Part shown: in pieces, positions 17,877-26,911 of the stretch
How the letters are laid out: every line of letters starts with the position of its first letter
Position numbering within the stretch: the stretch's first letter is position 1
Assembly: GCA_036398175.1 (NCBI GenBank)
Contig: DASWHL010000115.1
Span: 12,233 to 76,232, forward strand
Direction: 5' to 3'
Source of the DNA: JAOTWJ01 sp036398175
GTDB lineage: Bacteria; Gemmatimonadota; Gemmatimonadetes; Gemmatimonadales; GWC2-71-9
Length of the DNA stretch: 64,000 nucleotides
Translations under genes and position numbers: made by a program
Notes under the pieces: model-generated
What the model was told of the DNA's origin: nothing
The model's database searches: none
Seen by the model: only the letters and a program-made list of their open reading frames with translations

Positions 17877-17967
17877 CCGCATCACCGCGCGAGCGGCTCT
17901 CCATTCCCAAGAATCGGGAACGCGACACTTCCATTTCGGGGGTGTTGACGTCACATGGGAGGTGTGT

Positions 17968-18600
17968 ATGAGCAAGCTTCGCATTGTCTCTCTGAGCTGC
18001 GCCCTCGTGGCTGCCGCGGCGTGCGGTGACGACAACGGCACCGGTCCCGAGCTGGGCCGCGCGGAGGCGTACGTCGCCGATGACCCCACGACGGCAAGCC
18101 TGGCGCGGGCGGGCACCGGTCCCTCACTGGGCACCGCCGCGCCCGCCGCTTTCAGCGGCTCCATCGCGGGCGAGGTCCAGGTGGCGATCTCGGCGGACGG
18201 CGAGACGTGGGTGGACCTCGGCTCACCGAACGACATCACCCTTCAGCTCCAGAGCACCGGCACCGGCGCCACCGTCCACGGCGAGGTGGAGGTCCCGGTT
18301 GGGACGTACGCGCACGTCCGGCTCCGTTTCAGCGGCGCGGAGGCACGGCTCGCGGCGGGGAGTACCTTCGGGGCCATCACGCTGACCGCCCAGGTCAACG
18401 TGACCATGGGTGGCAGCGATGGCGAGGTCGTGATCGAGAAGACGGTGGCGCCGTTCACCGTCACCGCCGCTGCTCGGACGGTCATCACGGTGGACGTGAA
18501 CGCGGAGGCGTGGCTCACCGATCAGTCGGTCACCGCGCAGTCCGCCACGGACGCCGCCATTCAGGGGGCGGTCAGTCTGGCGGTGACGTCGGCCGAGTAG
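17968..18600 (+). CDS. Lipoprotein of unknown function between two permease pairs
   Basis: This 210-residue protein starts at ATG 17968, with GGGAGG as ribosome site. The signal is MSKLRIVSLSCALVAAAAC followed by GDDNGTGPE, a convincing lipobox and tether. The body is beta-rich and resembles small lipoproteins with a DUF4382-like sandwich (SGSIAGEVQVAISADGETWVDLG; EVPVGTYAHVRLRFSG), though I cannot confirm the family. It contains no catalytic motif. It sits between the complete exporter operon and the second permease pair and may be an accessory or a cargo of that system. Confidence 0.75.
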   Translation: MSKLRIVSLSCALVAAAACGDDNGTGPELGRAEAYVADDPTTASLARAGTGPSLGTAAPAAFSGSIAGEVQVAISADGETWVDLGSPNDITLQLQSTGTGATVHGEVEVPVGTYAHVRLRFSGAEARLAAGSTFGAITLTAQVNVTMGGSDGEVVIEKTVAPFTVTAAARTVITVDVNAEAWLTDQSVTAQSATDAAIQGAVSLAVTSAE

Positions 18601-18614
18601 CGTCCCGTTGGGGC

Positions 18615-18697
18615 CGTGCAGCGTGCAGGGCGCAGGGTGCAGCGGGACACGACTCGGAGGGCACGTCCGCTGCACCCTGCACGTTGCACGCTGCACG
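18615..18697. repeat. GTGCAG-type long inverted repeat (REP-like hairpin), copy 2
   Basis: Arms at 18615-18645 and 18667-18697 are 31 bases each and complementary except for a four-base internal mismatch (GGGC against ACGT). A loop of about 21 bases separates them. The element fills almost the whole gap between the lipoprotein stop and the next permease (ATG 18711). The strength and repeat family point to a REP-type element; it could also attenuate transcription. Confidence 0.7.
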
Positions 18698-18710
18698 CTA
18701 TTATTCCCCC

Positions 18711-19955
18711 ATGCCGTTGTTCGAAGGCCTCCGCCTCGCCCTCCAGACGATCGCCGCGCACAAGCTTAGGTCGTTTTTCACGCTGCTCGGGATCATCGTC
18801 TCGGTGGCGTTTCTCGTGGCCGTCGTGGCGGTCATTCAGGGGATGAACGCGTACGTCCGGGACAACATCGCGGGCGCCATCGTGGGCACCAATGCGTTTC
18901 AGATCCGCCGCACGCCCATCTCCGTGGGCCTCGTGGACGACGAGGAGTACCGCCGCCTGCAACAGCGCCCGATCATCGCGCCGGAGGACGTGCCGTTCGT
19001 GGAACGCGCCATTCCCGACGCGGTGGCGATCGCGCTCCAGTCCGGCTGGCCCACCCCCATGACCGACGTGAAGTGGCGCAACCGGACCGTGGGTGACGTG
19101 CTCGTGTTCGGCGTGACGCCGCCGTACATGTCGGTCCAGGACTACGCCTTCGCGGTCGGCGAGCCGTTCACGGACGTGGACGTGCGGGAGCGCCGCGCGG
19201 TGGTGGTGCTGGGCTGGGACGTGGCGGAGAAACTGTTCGAGACGCCCGCGATGGCCCTCGACAAGCAGATCCGCGTCCGGAACGGCCTGTTCACGATCAA
19301 GGGCGTGATCGCACCCAAGGGGACCGTCCTGGGGCAGTCGTGGGACGGGTTCGCCATGCTGCCGATCACGTCGTTCGAGGCGATGTACGGGCGGCGCCAG
19401 ACCACCGTGATTTCGGTCAAGATGGCGCGGGCCGATCAGGTGGCGGGCGCCATGGCGCGAGCCGAGGAGGCCATGCGCGTCGCCCACGGACTCCGGCCCG
19501 GCCAGGAAAACGACTTCACCGTGGACACGGCCGAAGGGCTCATCTCGTTCTGGCAGAGCCTGACGCGCGTGATCTTCACCGTCGTGCCGGCGGTCGTGGC
19601 CATCGGGATCGTGGTGGGCGGGATCGTGATCATGAACATCATGCTGATGTCGGTGCGCGAGCGCACGCGCGAGATCGGCATCCGGAAGTCGCTGGGAGCG
19701 ACCCATCGCGACATCCGCCGGCAATTCCTGGCCGAGTCCGTCACCCTGACGACCATCGGGGGCGCGCTGGGCCTGGGCGCGGGGTTCCTCCTGGCGCTCA
19801 TGGTGAGCACGCTGTCGCCGCTCCCGGCCGTCGTGACGGGATGGTCGGCGATGGTCGCCCTGGGCCTGGGCGCGTCGGTCGGGATCGTGTTCGGCGTGTA
19901 TCCGGCGTCCCGGGCGGCGAGGCTCGATCCCATCGTGGCGTTGCGACATGAGTGA
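18711..19955 (+). CDS. MacB-type ABC permease, pair 2 subunit A
   Basis: This 414-residue permease has the same length and order as the one at 15202: helix one (FFTLLGIIVSVAFLVAVVAV), a periplasmic domain, then GGIVIMNIMLMSVRERTREIGIRKSLGATHRDI and the end PASRAARLDPIVALRHE. The ATG at 18711 follows the long hairpin directly. No strong ribosome site precedes it (TTATTCCCCC). No ATPase gene accompanies this pair, so it probably shares the one at 14494. Confidence 0.93.
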   Translation: MPLFEGLRLALQTIAAHKLRSFFTLLGIIVSVAFLVAVVAVIQGMNAYVRDNIAGAIVGTNAFQIRRTPISVGLVDDEEYRRLQQRPIIAPEDVPFVERAIPDAVAIALQSGWPTPMTDVKWRNRTVGDVLVFGVTPPYMSVQDYAFAVGEPFTDVDVRERRAVVVLGWDVAEKLFETPAMALDKQIRVRNGLFTIKGVIAPKGTVLGQSWDGFAMLPITSFEAMYGRRQTTVISVKMARADQVAGAMARAEEAMRVAHGLRPGQENDFTVDTAEGLISFWQSLTRVIFTVVPAVVAIGIVVGGIVIMNIMLMSVRERTREIGIRKSLGATHRDIRRQFLAESVTLTTIGGALGLGAGFLLALMVSTLSPLPAVVTGWSAMVALGLGASVGIVFGVYPASRAARLDPIVALRHE

Positions 19956-19958
19956 CCC

Positions 19959-21200
19959 GTGCGCCTGACCGCCCTCACCGAAGGCATCGGCATCGCCCTC
20001 GACGCGATTCGTGCGAACAAGCTGCGGTCGTCGCTCACGATTCTGGGGGTCGTGATCGGCGTGTCCACGGTGATGGCCATGGCCTCCATCGTGAACGGAA
20101 TCCGCGGCCAGATCATCAACACCATCGAGGTCGTGGGCCCCACGACGATCCGCGTCCTGCGGTTCTTTTCCTCCACGCCCGTGAACCCGGACGCGCTGCC
20201 GCGGGAGGTGCGCATCCGGCCGAAGCTCGAGGCCGCGGAGGCGGAGGCGCTCGCCGCGCTGCCCGAGATCGGGTACTCGGCCATCTGGGTCGGCGTGTTC
20301 GAGCGGCTCGCGTACCAGGCATCGCGCACCCAGAGCACCGTCGTGTACGGCGCGGACGACCGGTTCATGGAGATCCTCGGCGGCGGGATCATCGAGGGCC
20401 GGACGTTCACGCCGACCGAGGTGCGGGCCGGGCGCAACGTGGTGATCCTGGAGATCGAGGTCGCCGAGCGGGTGTTCGGCCGGATCAACCCCCTTGGCAA
20501 GCTCATGCGCGTTGCCGGCTCCCCGTTCACCGTGGTGGGCCTCTACCGCAAGCCGGAGAACATCTTCCAGCCGCCGGGGCAGGAGATCTCGGCCATCGTG
20601 CCGTACGAGGCCGCGCGCCGGGCGTTCCGGTACGACGACGTGAACAGCCTGATCATCCTCGTGAAACCCGTCGAGGGCGTGACCGTGGATCGCGCGATGG
20701 ATCTCATCACGGTCCAGCTGCGGAAGATGCGGGGCCTCCGGCCAGGGGAGCCGAACTCGTTCGACATGGTCACGTCGGACCAGATCCTGAACCTGTTCGA
20801 CCGGCTCACGGGCGTCTTCTTTCTGGCGATGATCGTGCTGTCGAGCGTGGCACTCATGGTGGGCGGGATTGGCGTTATGGCCATCATGCTCGTATCGGTC
20901 ACGGACCGGACGCGCGAGATCGGCGTCCGCATGGCGCTCGGCGCCACGCGTCGCGAGATCCTGTGGCAGTTCCTGGTCGAAGCGGCCACGCTCACGGTCA
21001 TCGGCGGTGTGATCGGCGTGATCGGCGGCCTGGGGCTGGGCCAGGCCATCAAGGCCCTCCTGCAGCTCGAATCGCCGGTTCCGGTGTGGAGCGCGGTGCT
21101 GGCCACCGCGGTGTCAGTGGGGATTGGGCTGGTGTTCGGATTGCTTCCCGCGAATCGGGCGGCGCGGTTGGATCCGGTGGAAGCCCTTCGGTACGAATAG
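19959..21200 (+). CDS. MacB-type ABC permease, pair 2 subunit B
   Basis: This 413-residue permease uses a GTG at 19959, three bases after the previous stop. The N-terminus (TEGIGIALDAIRANKLRSSLTILGVVIGVSTV) is homologous to the permease at 16443. The coupling region reads GGIGVMAIMLVSVTDRTREIGVRMALGATRREI. With 18711 it repeats the A-B pair layout of the upstream operon, pointing to a tandem duplication of the permease pair. Confidence 0.93.
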   Translation: MRLTALTEGIGIALDAIRANKLRSSLTILGVVIGVSTVMAMASIVNGIRGQIINTIEVVGPTTIRVLRFFSSTPVNPDALPREVRIRPKLEAAEAEALAALPEIGYSAIWVGVFERLAYQASRTQSTVVYGADDRFMEILGGGIIEGRTFTPTEVRAGRNVVILEIEVAERVFGRINPLGKLMRVAGSPFTVVGLYRKPENIFQPPGQEISAIVPYEAARRAFRYDDVNSLIILVKPVEGVTVDRAMDLITVQLRKMRGLRPGEPNSFDMVTSDQILNLFDRLTGVFFLAMIVLSSVALMVGGIGVMAIMLVSVTDRTREIGVRMALGATRREILWQFLVEAATLTVIGGVIGVIGGLGLGQAIKALLQLESPVPVWSAVLATAVSVGIGLVFGLLPANRAARLDPVEALRYE

Positions 21201-21338
21201 AGCGGCGCGCACCGTGGACCGTGCCGCCCATCAGGATGGCGCCGGGCGGGCCGGATACCGTACCATTCATGCGCCACAATCACCCTGACTCTCGAGTCCA
21301 CCTGGCGCTCGGCACGCTGGACCACGCGAGACAAGCCC

Positions 21339-22064
21339 ATGCCTCACGCACCGGTTGATCTCCTCGCCTTCGGCGCCCATCCCGACGATGTCGAACTGAC
21401 GTGCGGAGGGACGCTGATCAAGGCGGCGCGCCAGGGCTACCGGACAGGGATCGTGGATCTCACCCGGGGCGAGACTGGCACGCACGGGTCGCGGGACGTG
21501 CGCGCCGGCGAGGCCGAGCGCGCGGCGGCGCTCATGCAGGTCGCGGAGCGCCGGAACGCGGGACTGCCGGACGCGCGGCTGTTCAACACGGACGAAACCC
21601 GGAAAGTCGTGGTGGAGCTGATCCGCCACTTCCAGCCCCGGGTGGTGATCGTTCCCTACCCCATCGGCCGGCACCCGGACCACCGGATCGCGTCCGAGTT
21701 GTGCCGCGACGCGTCGTACCTGGCGGGGCTCCGCAACTACCCCGCGGCCGGCGACCCACACCGGCCGGAAAAGGTCGTGTACACCCTCGCGTACCGCGAG
21801 GACGCCGTGAAGCCCACGTTCGTCGTGGACGTGTCGGACGAGTTCGAAACGAAGCTCGCGGCCATCCGCTGCTACGCTTCCCAGTTCGACGGCAAGATGG
21901 CGGCGGGCGAGATCTTCCCGGCCGGCGACGACATCTACGAGAACGTGCGGCTGCACTCGGCGCGGGCCGGAAGCCTGATCCGCGTGGCGCATGGGGAGCC
22001 GTACCTCACGCACGAGACGGTACGGATAGACGACGTGGTGGCCATGGGCGTCCGCTCCATGTAG
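21339..22064 (+). CDS. bshB1: PIG-L/LmbE-family deacetylase, BshB1-like
   Basis: This 241-residue protein has the zinc-site motif GAHPDDVE near residue 12 and the second site in GRHPDHRIAS near 109. The signatures RGETGTHGSRDVRAGEAERAAALM and the C-terminal HGEPYLTHETVRID match BshB1, which removes acetate from GlcNAc-malate in bacillithiol synthesis. Other bacillithiol genes (bshA, bshC) are not in the window, so the exact substrate is inferred from the close family resemblance. It stands alone with a 138-base upstream gap. Confidence 0.88.
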   Translation: MPHAPVDLLAFGAHPDDVELTCGGTLIKAARQGYRTGIVDLTRGETGTHGSRDVRAGEAERAAALMQVAERRNAGLPDARLFNTDETRKVVVELIRHFQPRVVIVPYPIGRHPDHRIASELCRDASYLAGLRNYPAAGDPHRPEKVVYTLAYREDAVKPTFVVDVSDEFETKLAAIRCYASQFDGKMAAGEIFPAGDDIYENVRLHSARAGSLIRVAHGEPYLTHETVRIDDVVAMGVRSM

Positions 22065-22146
22065 CCCGCGGCTCCGCCGCGAGGGAACCACGCCCGGGCA
22101 GGCGACGTACTACCTGCCGTTGCGCTCCGTCTCCGGACCACCCGCC

Positions 22147-23868
22147 ATGCACACCGGCGCCTTCCGCCTCACCGCAGCCCTCGGGCTCGCCTGCGCGGCC
22201 TCCGCGGTCGCCCAGACGCCCGTCTTGCTCAACATCAACCCGTCGTGGTCGCCCGACGGCCGCTGGCTGGTGTTCCAGAGCGAGCGGCACGGCACGGCCA
22301 ACCTCCACGTCATCGGCGCCGACGGCACGGGTGAGCGGCGGCTGACCTGGACCGACGCCGACGACACGCACCCGGCATGGGCGCCGGACGGCGTGTGGAT
22401 CCTGTTCGACTCCAATCGCGACGGGAGCTGGAACCTGTATGCCATCCGGCCCGACGGCACGGATGAGCGGCGGCTCACCCGTCCGGGTGGGGCCGGCGGC
22501 ACGATGTTCGGCCGCCATCCGGCATGGTCACCGGATGGGCGGCGCATTGCCTTCGACTCGGATCGCGACGGCGACGAAGAGATCTACGTGATGGACGCGG
22601 ACGGCGGGAACGTGACGCGGCTGACGCACGCTCCCGGCCGTGACGGCCACGCGGCCTGGACCGCCGACGGACGGTTCCTCGTCTTCACGAGCGAGCGGAG
22701 CGGCAATCAGGACGTGTGGCTCATGCACCCGGACGGCACGGGACCGCGGCGGCTCACCGACCATCCCGCCGCGGACGGCGCCGGCCGCGTGTCGCCGGAC
22801 GGGAGGCGCCTGGCGTTCTACTCCGAGCGGGACGGAAACGCCGACTTGTTCGCGATGGGTCTGGACGGCGGAGACCTCGTGAACCTGACGCGCGATTCCG
22901 CCACCACGTACGAGCTGGCGTGGTCGCCGGACGGGAAGCGGATCGCGTACTACTCGGACGCGCCGGGCCGGTTCGAGCTGTTCGTGATGGACGCCGACGG
23001 TGACAGTGTCCGCCAGCTCACCAACACGGCGTACCACAACGCCTGGCCACAGTGGTCGCCGGACGGCCGGGGCATCGTCTTTGCCTCGACGCGCGACGGC
23101 GACTGGGAGATCTACACGATTGCCGCGGACGGGACCGGCGCCCGTCGCCTGACGTTCAGCCCCGGCCGGGACGCGCATCCGTGGTACACGCCAGACGGCG
23201 CGCGCATCGTGTTCCAGTCGCCGCGCGACTACGCGGTCGGTCACGAGGTGGACCTCTACCTAATGGACGTCGACGGGCGGCGGCCGCGGCGCTTGCGCGT
23301 CGCGGCGGGCTTCGACGGCGTGCCGGTACCCTCGCCGGACGGCCAGTGGATCGCGTTCCAACGGAGTCCGGCGCCGCCGGAGGGCGGCGAATACGACTGG
23401 GAGGTGTTCGTCGTGGACTCGGCGGGGCGCCGCGAGCGGCAGCTCACGCGCAATGCCTGGAGCAGCCAGGTTCCGAGCTGGGCCCCCGACGGGCGCCGGC
23501 TGGCCATCCACGCCAATCCGGCGGGGCGCGACCAGCTCTTCCTGCTCGACGTCGAGTCCGGCGCGGTGTCCCCGCTCGCCTCCAGCGATTCGGCCGACCA
23601 GACGCCGGCGTTCTCGCCGGACGGCCGGAAGGTGGCGTTCACCTCGACGCGCGGCGGCGGGCGCGATCTCTGGCTCGTGGCCGTGGCCACCGGGACGGTC
23701 ACCCGCCTGACGACGGGCCTGGAGGTGTGGTCGCAGCCGAGCTGGAGTCCGGACGCGGGCCGCCTGCTGTTCTCGGCGGCCGCCGCGGGCGTGCACGACC
23801 TCTACGTCGTGAACGCCGATGGAACGGACCTGCGGCGGCTGACCCGCGGGTTCGACGGACGGCGCTGA
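22147..23868 (+). CDS. Secreted TolB-like beta-propeller protein
   Basis: With ATG 22147 the protein is 573 residues and begins with a signal peptide (RLTAALGLACAASAVAQ). About a dozen WD40-like (PD40) repeats follow, each with the pattern PSWSPDGRWLVFQSERHG, NLYAIRPDGTDERRLT or variants, spaced about 42-45 residues. A TTG start at 22120 would add nine residues ahead of the signal and is less likely. TolB itself works in the Tol-Pal system, but this protein lacks the TolB N-terminal domain and no tol or pal gene is adjacent, so a different periplasmic binding or scaffolding role is probable. Confidence 0.88.
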   Translation: MHTGAFRLTAALGLACAASAVAQTPVLLNINPSWSPDGRWLVFQSERHGTANLHVIGADGTGERRLTWTDADDTHPAWAPDGVWILFDSNRDGSWNLYAIRPDGTDERRLTRPGGAGGTMFGRHPAWSPDGRRIAFDSDRDGDEEIYVMDADGGNVTRLTHAPGRDGHAAWTADGRFLVFTSERSGNQDVWLMHPDGTGPRRLTDHPAADGAGRVSPDGRRLAFYSERDGNADLFAMGLDGGDLVNLTRDSATTYELAWSPDGKRIAYYSDAPGRFELFVMDADGDSVRQLTNTAYHNAWPQWSPDGRGIVFASTRDGDWEIYTIAADGTGARRLTFSPGRDAHPWYTPDGARIVFQSPRDYAVGHEVDLYLMDVDGRRPRRLRVAAGFDGVPVPSPDGQWIAFQRSPAPPEGGEYDWEVFVVDSAGRRERQLTRNAWSSQVPSWAPDGRRLAIHANPAGRDQLFLLDVESGAVSPLASSDSADQTPAFSPDGRKVAFTSTRGGGRDLWLVAVATGTVTRLTTGLEVWSQPSWSPDAGRLLFSAAAAGVHDLYVVNADGTDLRRLTRGFDGRR

Positions 23869-24038
23869 GCCGCGCCCGCCGGCTCACCGGCTGCGGGGCC
23901 GTCCCCCGTCCCGGCTGGTCCCCGGCGGAGCCCCGGCTGGCGGATCGCCCAAGGAGGCGGCAACTTGCAGCCAGCCCAGCGCCCCTCCGGAGCCCTGAGC
24001 TGGAGCCGCGCCCCAGACCAAGGACAGCGGAGGCACGC

Positions 24039-24626
24039 ATGCGACGGTCGTCCACCACCGCCGCGCTCGCGGCAGCCCTTTCCTGTTTTCTGCCGCTGAC
24101 GTCTCTGGCCGGCCAGGCCCGGTCGGTGGAGCGGGAGATCAGCGACGCGGTGAGCCCCCTGCCCACCGGCCTTCAGGCCGGCGCGGCGGTACGGGCCTAC
24201 CGGGACGGCGCGCTCGCGGAGATCCGGGGCGGCACGAATGGCATGATCTGTCTGGCGGACAATCCGGCGCGGAAGGGGTTCCACACCGCCTGCTATTACC
24301 AGAGCCTGGAGCCGTTCATGGCGCGGGGTCGGGAGATGCGGGGCACCGGGATGAGCGCCGAGTCGGCGGATTCGGTCCGGCTGGCCGAACTCGCGTCCGG
24401 CGCGCTTGCGGTGCCGGCGCCGGGCGCCTCGCTCTACTCGATCTCGCACGACGATGACGCGTTCGACCCATCGGGTGACGCGGCCACCGGCATGCGGCGC
24501 CTGTACGTCGTCTATCTCCCGTACGCCACCGAGGCCGGCACGGGCATTTCCGCGACGCCGGCCCGCGATCGGCCATGGCTGATGTACCCGGGGAAGCCGA
24601 CGGCGCATCTGATGATCAGCCGATAG
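24039..24626 (+). CDS. Secreted protein of unknown function
   Basis: This 195-residue protein starts at ATG 24039, seven bases after GGAGG. The signal peptide is MRRSSTTAALAAALSCFLPL ending near LAGQA. The mature part has two cysteines (ICLADNP, TACYYQ), a segment FMARGREMRGTGM, and a C-terminal block with DRPWLMYPGKPTAHLMI. I do not recognise the family; the even spread of conserved-looking aromatic and Gly residues suggests a single folded domain. The 170-base gap upstream is GC-rich and has only short hairpins. Confidence 0.7.
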   Translation: MRRSSTTAALAAALSCFLPLTSLAGQARSVEREISDAVSPLPTGLQAGAAVRAYRDGALAEIRGGTNGMICLADNPARKGFHTACYYQSLEPFMARGREMRGTGMSAESADSVRLAELASGALAVPAPGASLYSISHDDDAFDPSGDAATGMRRLYVVYLPYATEAGTGISATPARDRPWLMYPGKPTAHLMISR

Positions 24627-24697
24627 CCGGCGGCCGTGGCTCACGCTCCGGGACGCCCGAAGCCGGTGAAGGCCGGCAGCGCAGAGGACATGAGGAC

Positions 24698-25549
24698 ATG
24701 ACCACCCGCAAACCCACCGACGCCGACATTGACGTCCACGGCCTCACCCACCCGGGCAAGGTCCGCAAGGAGAATCAGGACCACTTCCTGATCGCCGCCT
24801 TGTCCCGCCAGATGCGGGTGGACCGGACGAGCCTCCCGGCCGGCCTGCACCTGCCGGTCCGGTCCGAGCGGATGGCGTCCTTGGCGATGGTCGCCGACGG
24901 CGTGGGGAGCGGGGTCGGAGAAGAAGCGAGCCGCTCCACGCTGCTCGCCATCGCGGCGTACGTGGAGCGCAGCGCGAACGCGTTCTACACGTCCGAGGCC
25001 GAGGACGGCGACCGGTTCTCGCAGATCCTGTCGGACGCCGCCATGCAGTGTCACGCGGACCTTGTCGAGCGCGGCGCGTCGGGGCCGGGCCGCGGGCGCA
25101 TGGCCACCACGCTGACCCTCTGGCTCGGCCTCTGGCCGCATGCCTACCTGCTCCACGTGGGCGACAGCCGCTGTTACATGTTCCGCGACAACCAGCTCTC
25201 GCAGCTCTCGCGCGACCAGACGATGGCGCAGGATCTCGTGGACGACGGCGTGCTGACGCAGACCAAGGCGCACCGCACGCGCTGGGCGAACGTCCTGTCG
25301 AGCGCCATCGGGGGCCAGGAGGCCGCCCCGGTGGTCTCCCGCATCGTCCGGGACTGGGGGACGGTGGTGCTCCTGTGCAGTGACGGGTTGTTCAAGCACG
25401 TGCCGGACGAGCGGATCGCGGAGCGGTTGCGGACCATGACGAGCTCCCAGCAGGCGTGCGAGGCCCTGCTCCAGGACGCGCTGGACGACGGGGGCACAGA
25501 CAACGTCACGATCATCATCGGGCGGACGATCCGGCCGGCGGACGCGTGA
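24698..25549 (+). CDS. PP2C-type protein serine/threonine phosphatase 1
   Basis: This 283-residue phosphatase has the PP2C metal motifs: GKVRKENQDHF, VADGVGSGVGEEAS, ATTLTLWLG, VGDSRCYMF, LLCSDGL and DGGTDNVTII. All metal-binding aspartates are present, so it should be active. It lies directly before a second PP2C gene, with start and stop overlapping (TGATG). Both may act on phosphorylated partners of the stressosome encoded further downstream, but that is inference from position. Confidence 0.93.
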   Translation: MTTRKPTDADIDVHGLTHPGKVRKENQDHFLIAALSRQMRVDRTSLPAGLHLPVRSERMASLAMVADGVGSGVGEEASRSTLLAIAAYVERSANAFYTSEAEDGDRFSQILSDAAMQCHADLVERGASGPGRGRMATTLTLWLGLWPHAYLLHVGDSRCYMFRDNQLSQLSRDQTMAQDLVDDGVLTQTKAHRTRWANVLSSAIGGQEAAPVVSRIVRDWGTVVLLCSDGLFKHVPDERIAERLRTMTSSQQACEALLQDALDDGGTDNVTIIIGRTIRPADA

Positions 25550-26397
25550 TGGCGGACCGCCGCAAGCCGCAGGACAGCGAGATAGACGTCTACGGGCTCA
25601 CGCACGTCGGCAAGCTCCGGAAGGAGAATCAGGATCACTTTCTGATCGCCTCGTTGAACCGGCAGATGCTGGTCCACCAGACGAGCCTGCCGGACGACGC
25701 GGCCCTGGCGCGCGAGCCCGAGCGGATGGCCTTTGTGGCCATGGTGGCGGACGGCGTGGGGAGCGGGGCCGGGGAGGAGGCCAGCCGCTTCGCGGTCCAG
25801 GCCATCTCCCAGTACATCATGCGCACCGTCCGGACCTCGTATGCGGCGTACGCCAGCGACCCGAACGCCTTTGCCCGCGAGCTGGAGGAGGCCGCGCTCC
25901 AGTGCCACGCCGGCGTGCTCGAGCGCGCGTCGCAGGACGAGGACCGCCGCCACATGGCGACGACGCTGACGTTGTGGATCGGGCTGTGGCCGACCTCCTA
26001 CCTGCTCCAGGTCGGGGACAGTCGCTGCTACATCTTCTGGGACGGCGCCCTCACCCAGGTGTCGCGGGACCAGACCATGGCGCAGGCGCTGGTGGACCAG
26101 GGCGTCCTCACCCAGACCCGCGCGCACAGCACGCGGTGGGCGCACGTGCTGGCGAGCGCCATCGGCGGGTCGCAGGCGGCACCGGTGGTGACCCAATTCG
26201 AGCAGCGCTGGGGGCTGATCGGCCTCCTGTGCAGCGACGGACTCACCAAGCACGTGCCGGACGATCGGATCGCCGAACGGCTGGCCACCATGACGTCGGC
26301 CCAGCAGGTGTGTGAAGCCCTGCTCCAGGACGCGCTCGATGGCGGCGGCAGCGACAATATCACCGTCGTGGCGGGACGAACGATCAAGCGGGACTGA
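25549..26397 (+). CDS. PP2C-type protein serine/threonine phosphatase 2
   Basis: This 282-residue paralogue of the preceding gene starts at ATG 25549, overlapping its stop by one base. It keeps the same motif set: GKLRKENQDHF, VADGVGSGAGEEAS, VGDSRCYIF, LLCSDGL and GGSDNITVV. The two proteins align along their whole length, so this is a tandem duplication. The main differences are in the flap region and around the first helix. Tandem PP2Cs suggest two substrates or a regulatory pair. Confidence 0.93.
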   Translation: MADRRKPQDSEIDVYGLTHVGKLRKENQDHFLIASLNRQMLVHQTSLPDDAALAREPERMAFVAMVADGVGSGAGEEASRFAVQAISQYIMRTVRTSYAAYASDPNAFARELEEAALQCHAGVLERASQDEDRRHMATTLTLWIGLWPTSYLLQVGDSRCYIFWDGALTQVSRDQTMAQALVDQGVLTQTRAHSTRWAHVLASAIGGSQAAPVVTQFEQRWGLIGLLCSDGLTKHVPDDRIAERLATMTSAQQVCEALLQDALDGGGSDNITVVAGRTIKRD

Positions 26398-26616
26398 GCG
26401 CCCGGGATTTCGGACTCTCCGCTGCACGCGGTCCCCTCCACCGTCGAATTGATGACCGGGACGATCCCGCTAGGTTTTGCCACTCCGCTCCCAGCACCGC
26501 AATCGGGCAGATGGACCCAATCGCGCACCAAATGGGTGCACCTCGATTCGTGTGGTCCAACGGCCGGGCACCACTGCCTGTTTCTTGCGGAGGCCAATCT
26601 GGGGGGGATTCCGATC

Positions 26617-26835
26617 ATGACCCAGCGCAAACGCCGAAGCGGTGAGCGCCGTCTCAGCTCCGGCCGCCGAATGAACGCGGATCGCCGACGCGAGGCCAGT
26701 CGAGCCGACGTCGAGCGGCGCAGTGAAGCTGAGCGCCGGTCGAGACTGGATCGCCGGTCCCGCGACGAGCGCCGCTCCGGCAGCGGCCGGGATTCCGGCG
26801 GACTGGGCGGCCCTTGGCTGCATTCTGGTGCATAG
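26617..26835 (+). CDS. Small Arg-rich repeat protein, unknown function
   Basis: The reading frame from ATG 26617 gives 72 residues. A G-run (GGGGGGG) lies eight to fourteen bases upstream. The body is a run of RR-S/x-ER/DR repeats (GERRLSSGRR, NADRRREASR, VERRSEAERRS, LDRRSRDERRS), alternating Arg pairs with acidic or Ser residues, as in charged helical or disordered RNA- or DNA-binding segments. No known family is recognised. It may be phosphorylated on its many Ser residues, close to the PP2C genes. The call rests on composition only. Confidence 0.5.
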   Translation: MTQRKRRSGERRLSSGRRMNADRRREASRADVERRSEAERRSRLDRRSRDERRSGSGRDSGGLGGPWLHSGA

Positions 26836-26870
26836 CGCCAGACGATTCCGATCAGCAGGCAGACCACTCG

Positions 26871-26910
26871 ATCAAGGCTAAGTTATGTAGAAACAACAAG
26901 ATACAAAATG
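26871..26910 (+). promoter_or_regulatory. AT-rich island, probable promoter region of the stressosome operon
   Basis: These 40 bases contain only 12 G or C, against a background near 70%. The stretch includes AAGTTATGTAG and AGATACAAAATG, with TACAAA as a possible -10. It lies just before the inverted-repeat leader and about 150 bases upstream of rsbR. Exact promoter elements cannot be assigned by eye. Confidence 0.45.
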
Positions 26911-26911
26911 T

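Noticed and set aside
17946..17953. TGACGTCA palindrome before the lipoprotein gene
   Set aside because: An eight-base palindrome is expected by chance in this length, and no known bacterial regulator in this context uses it.
23869..24038. Possible structured RNA in the gap after the TolB-like gene
   Set aside because: Several short GC-rich hairpins can be drawn (GCCGG-CTCA-CCGGC and others), but none is long or matches a known motif.
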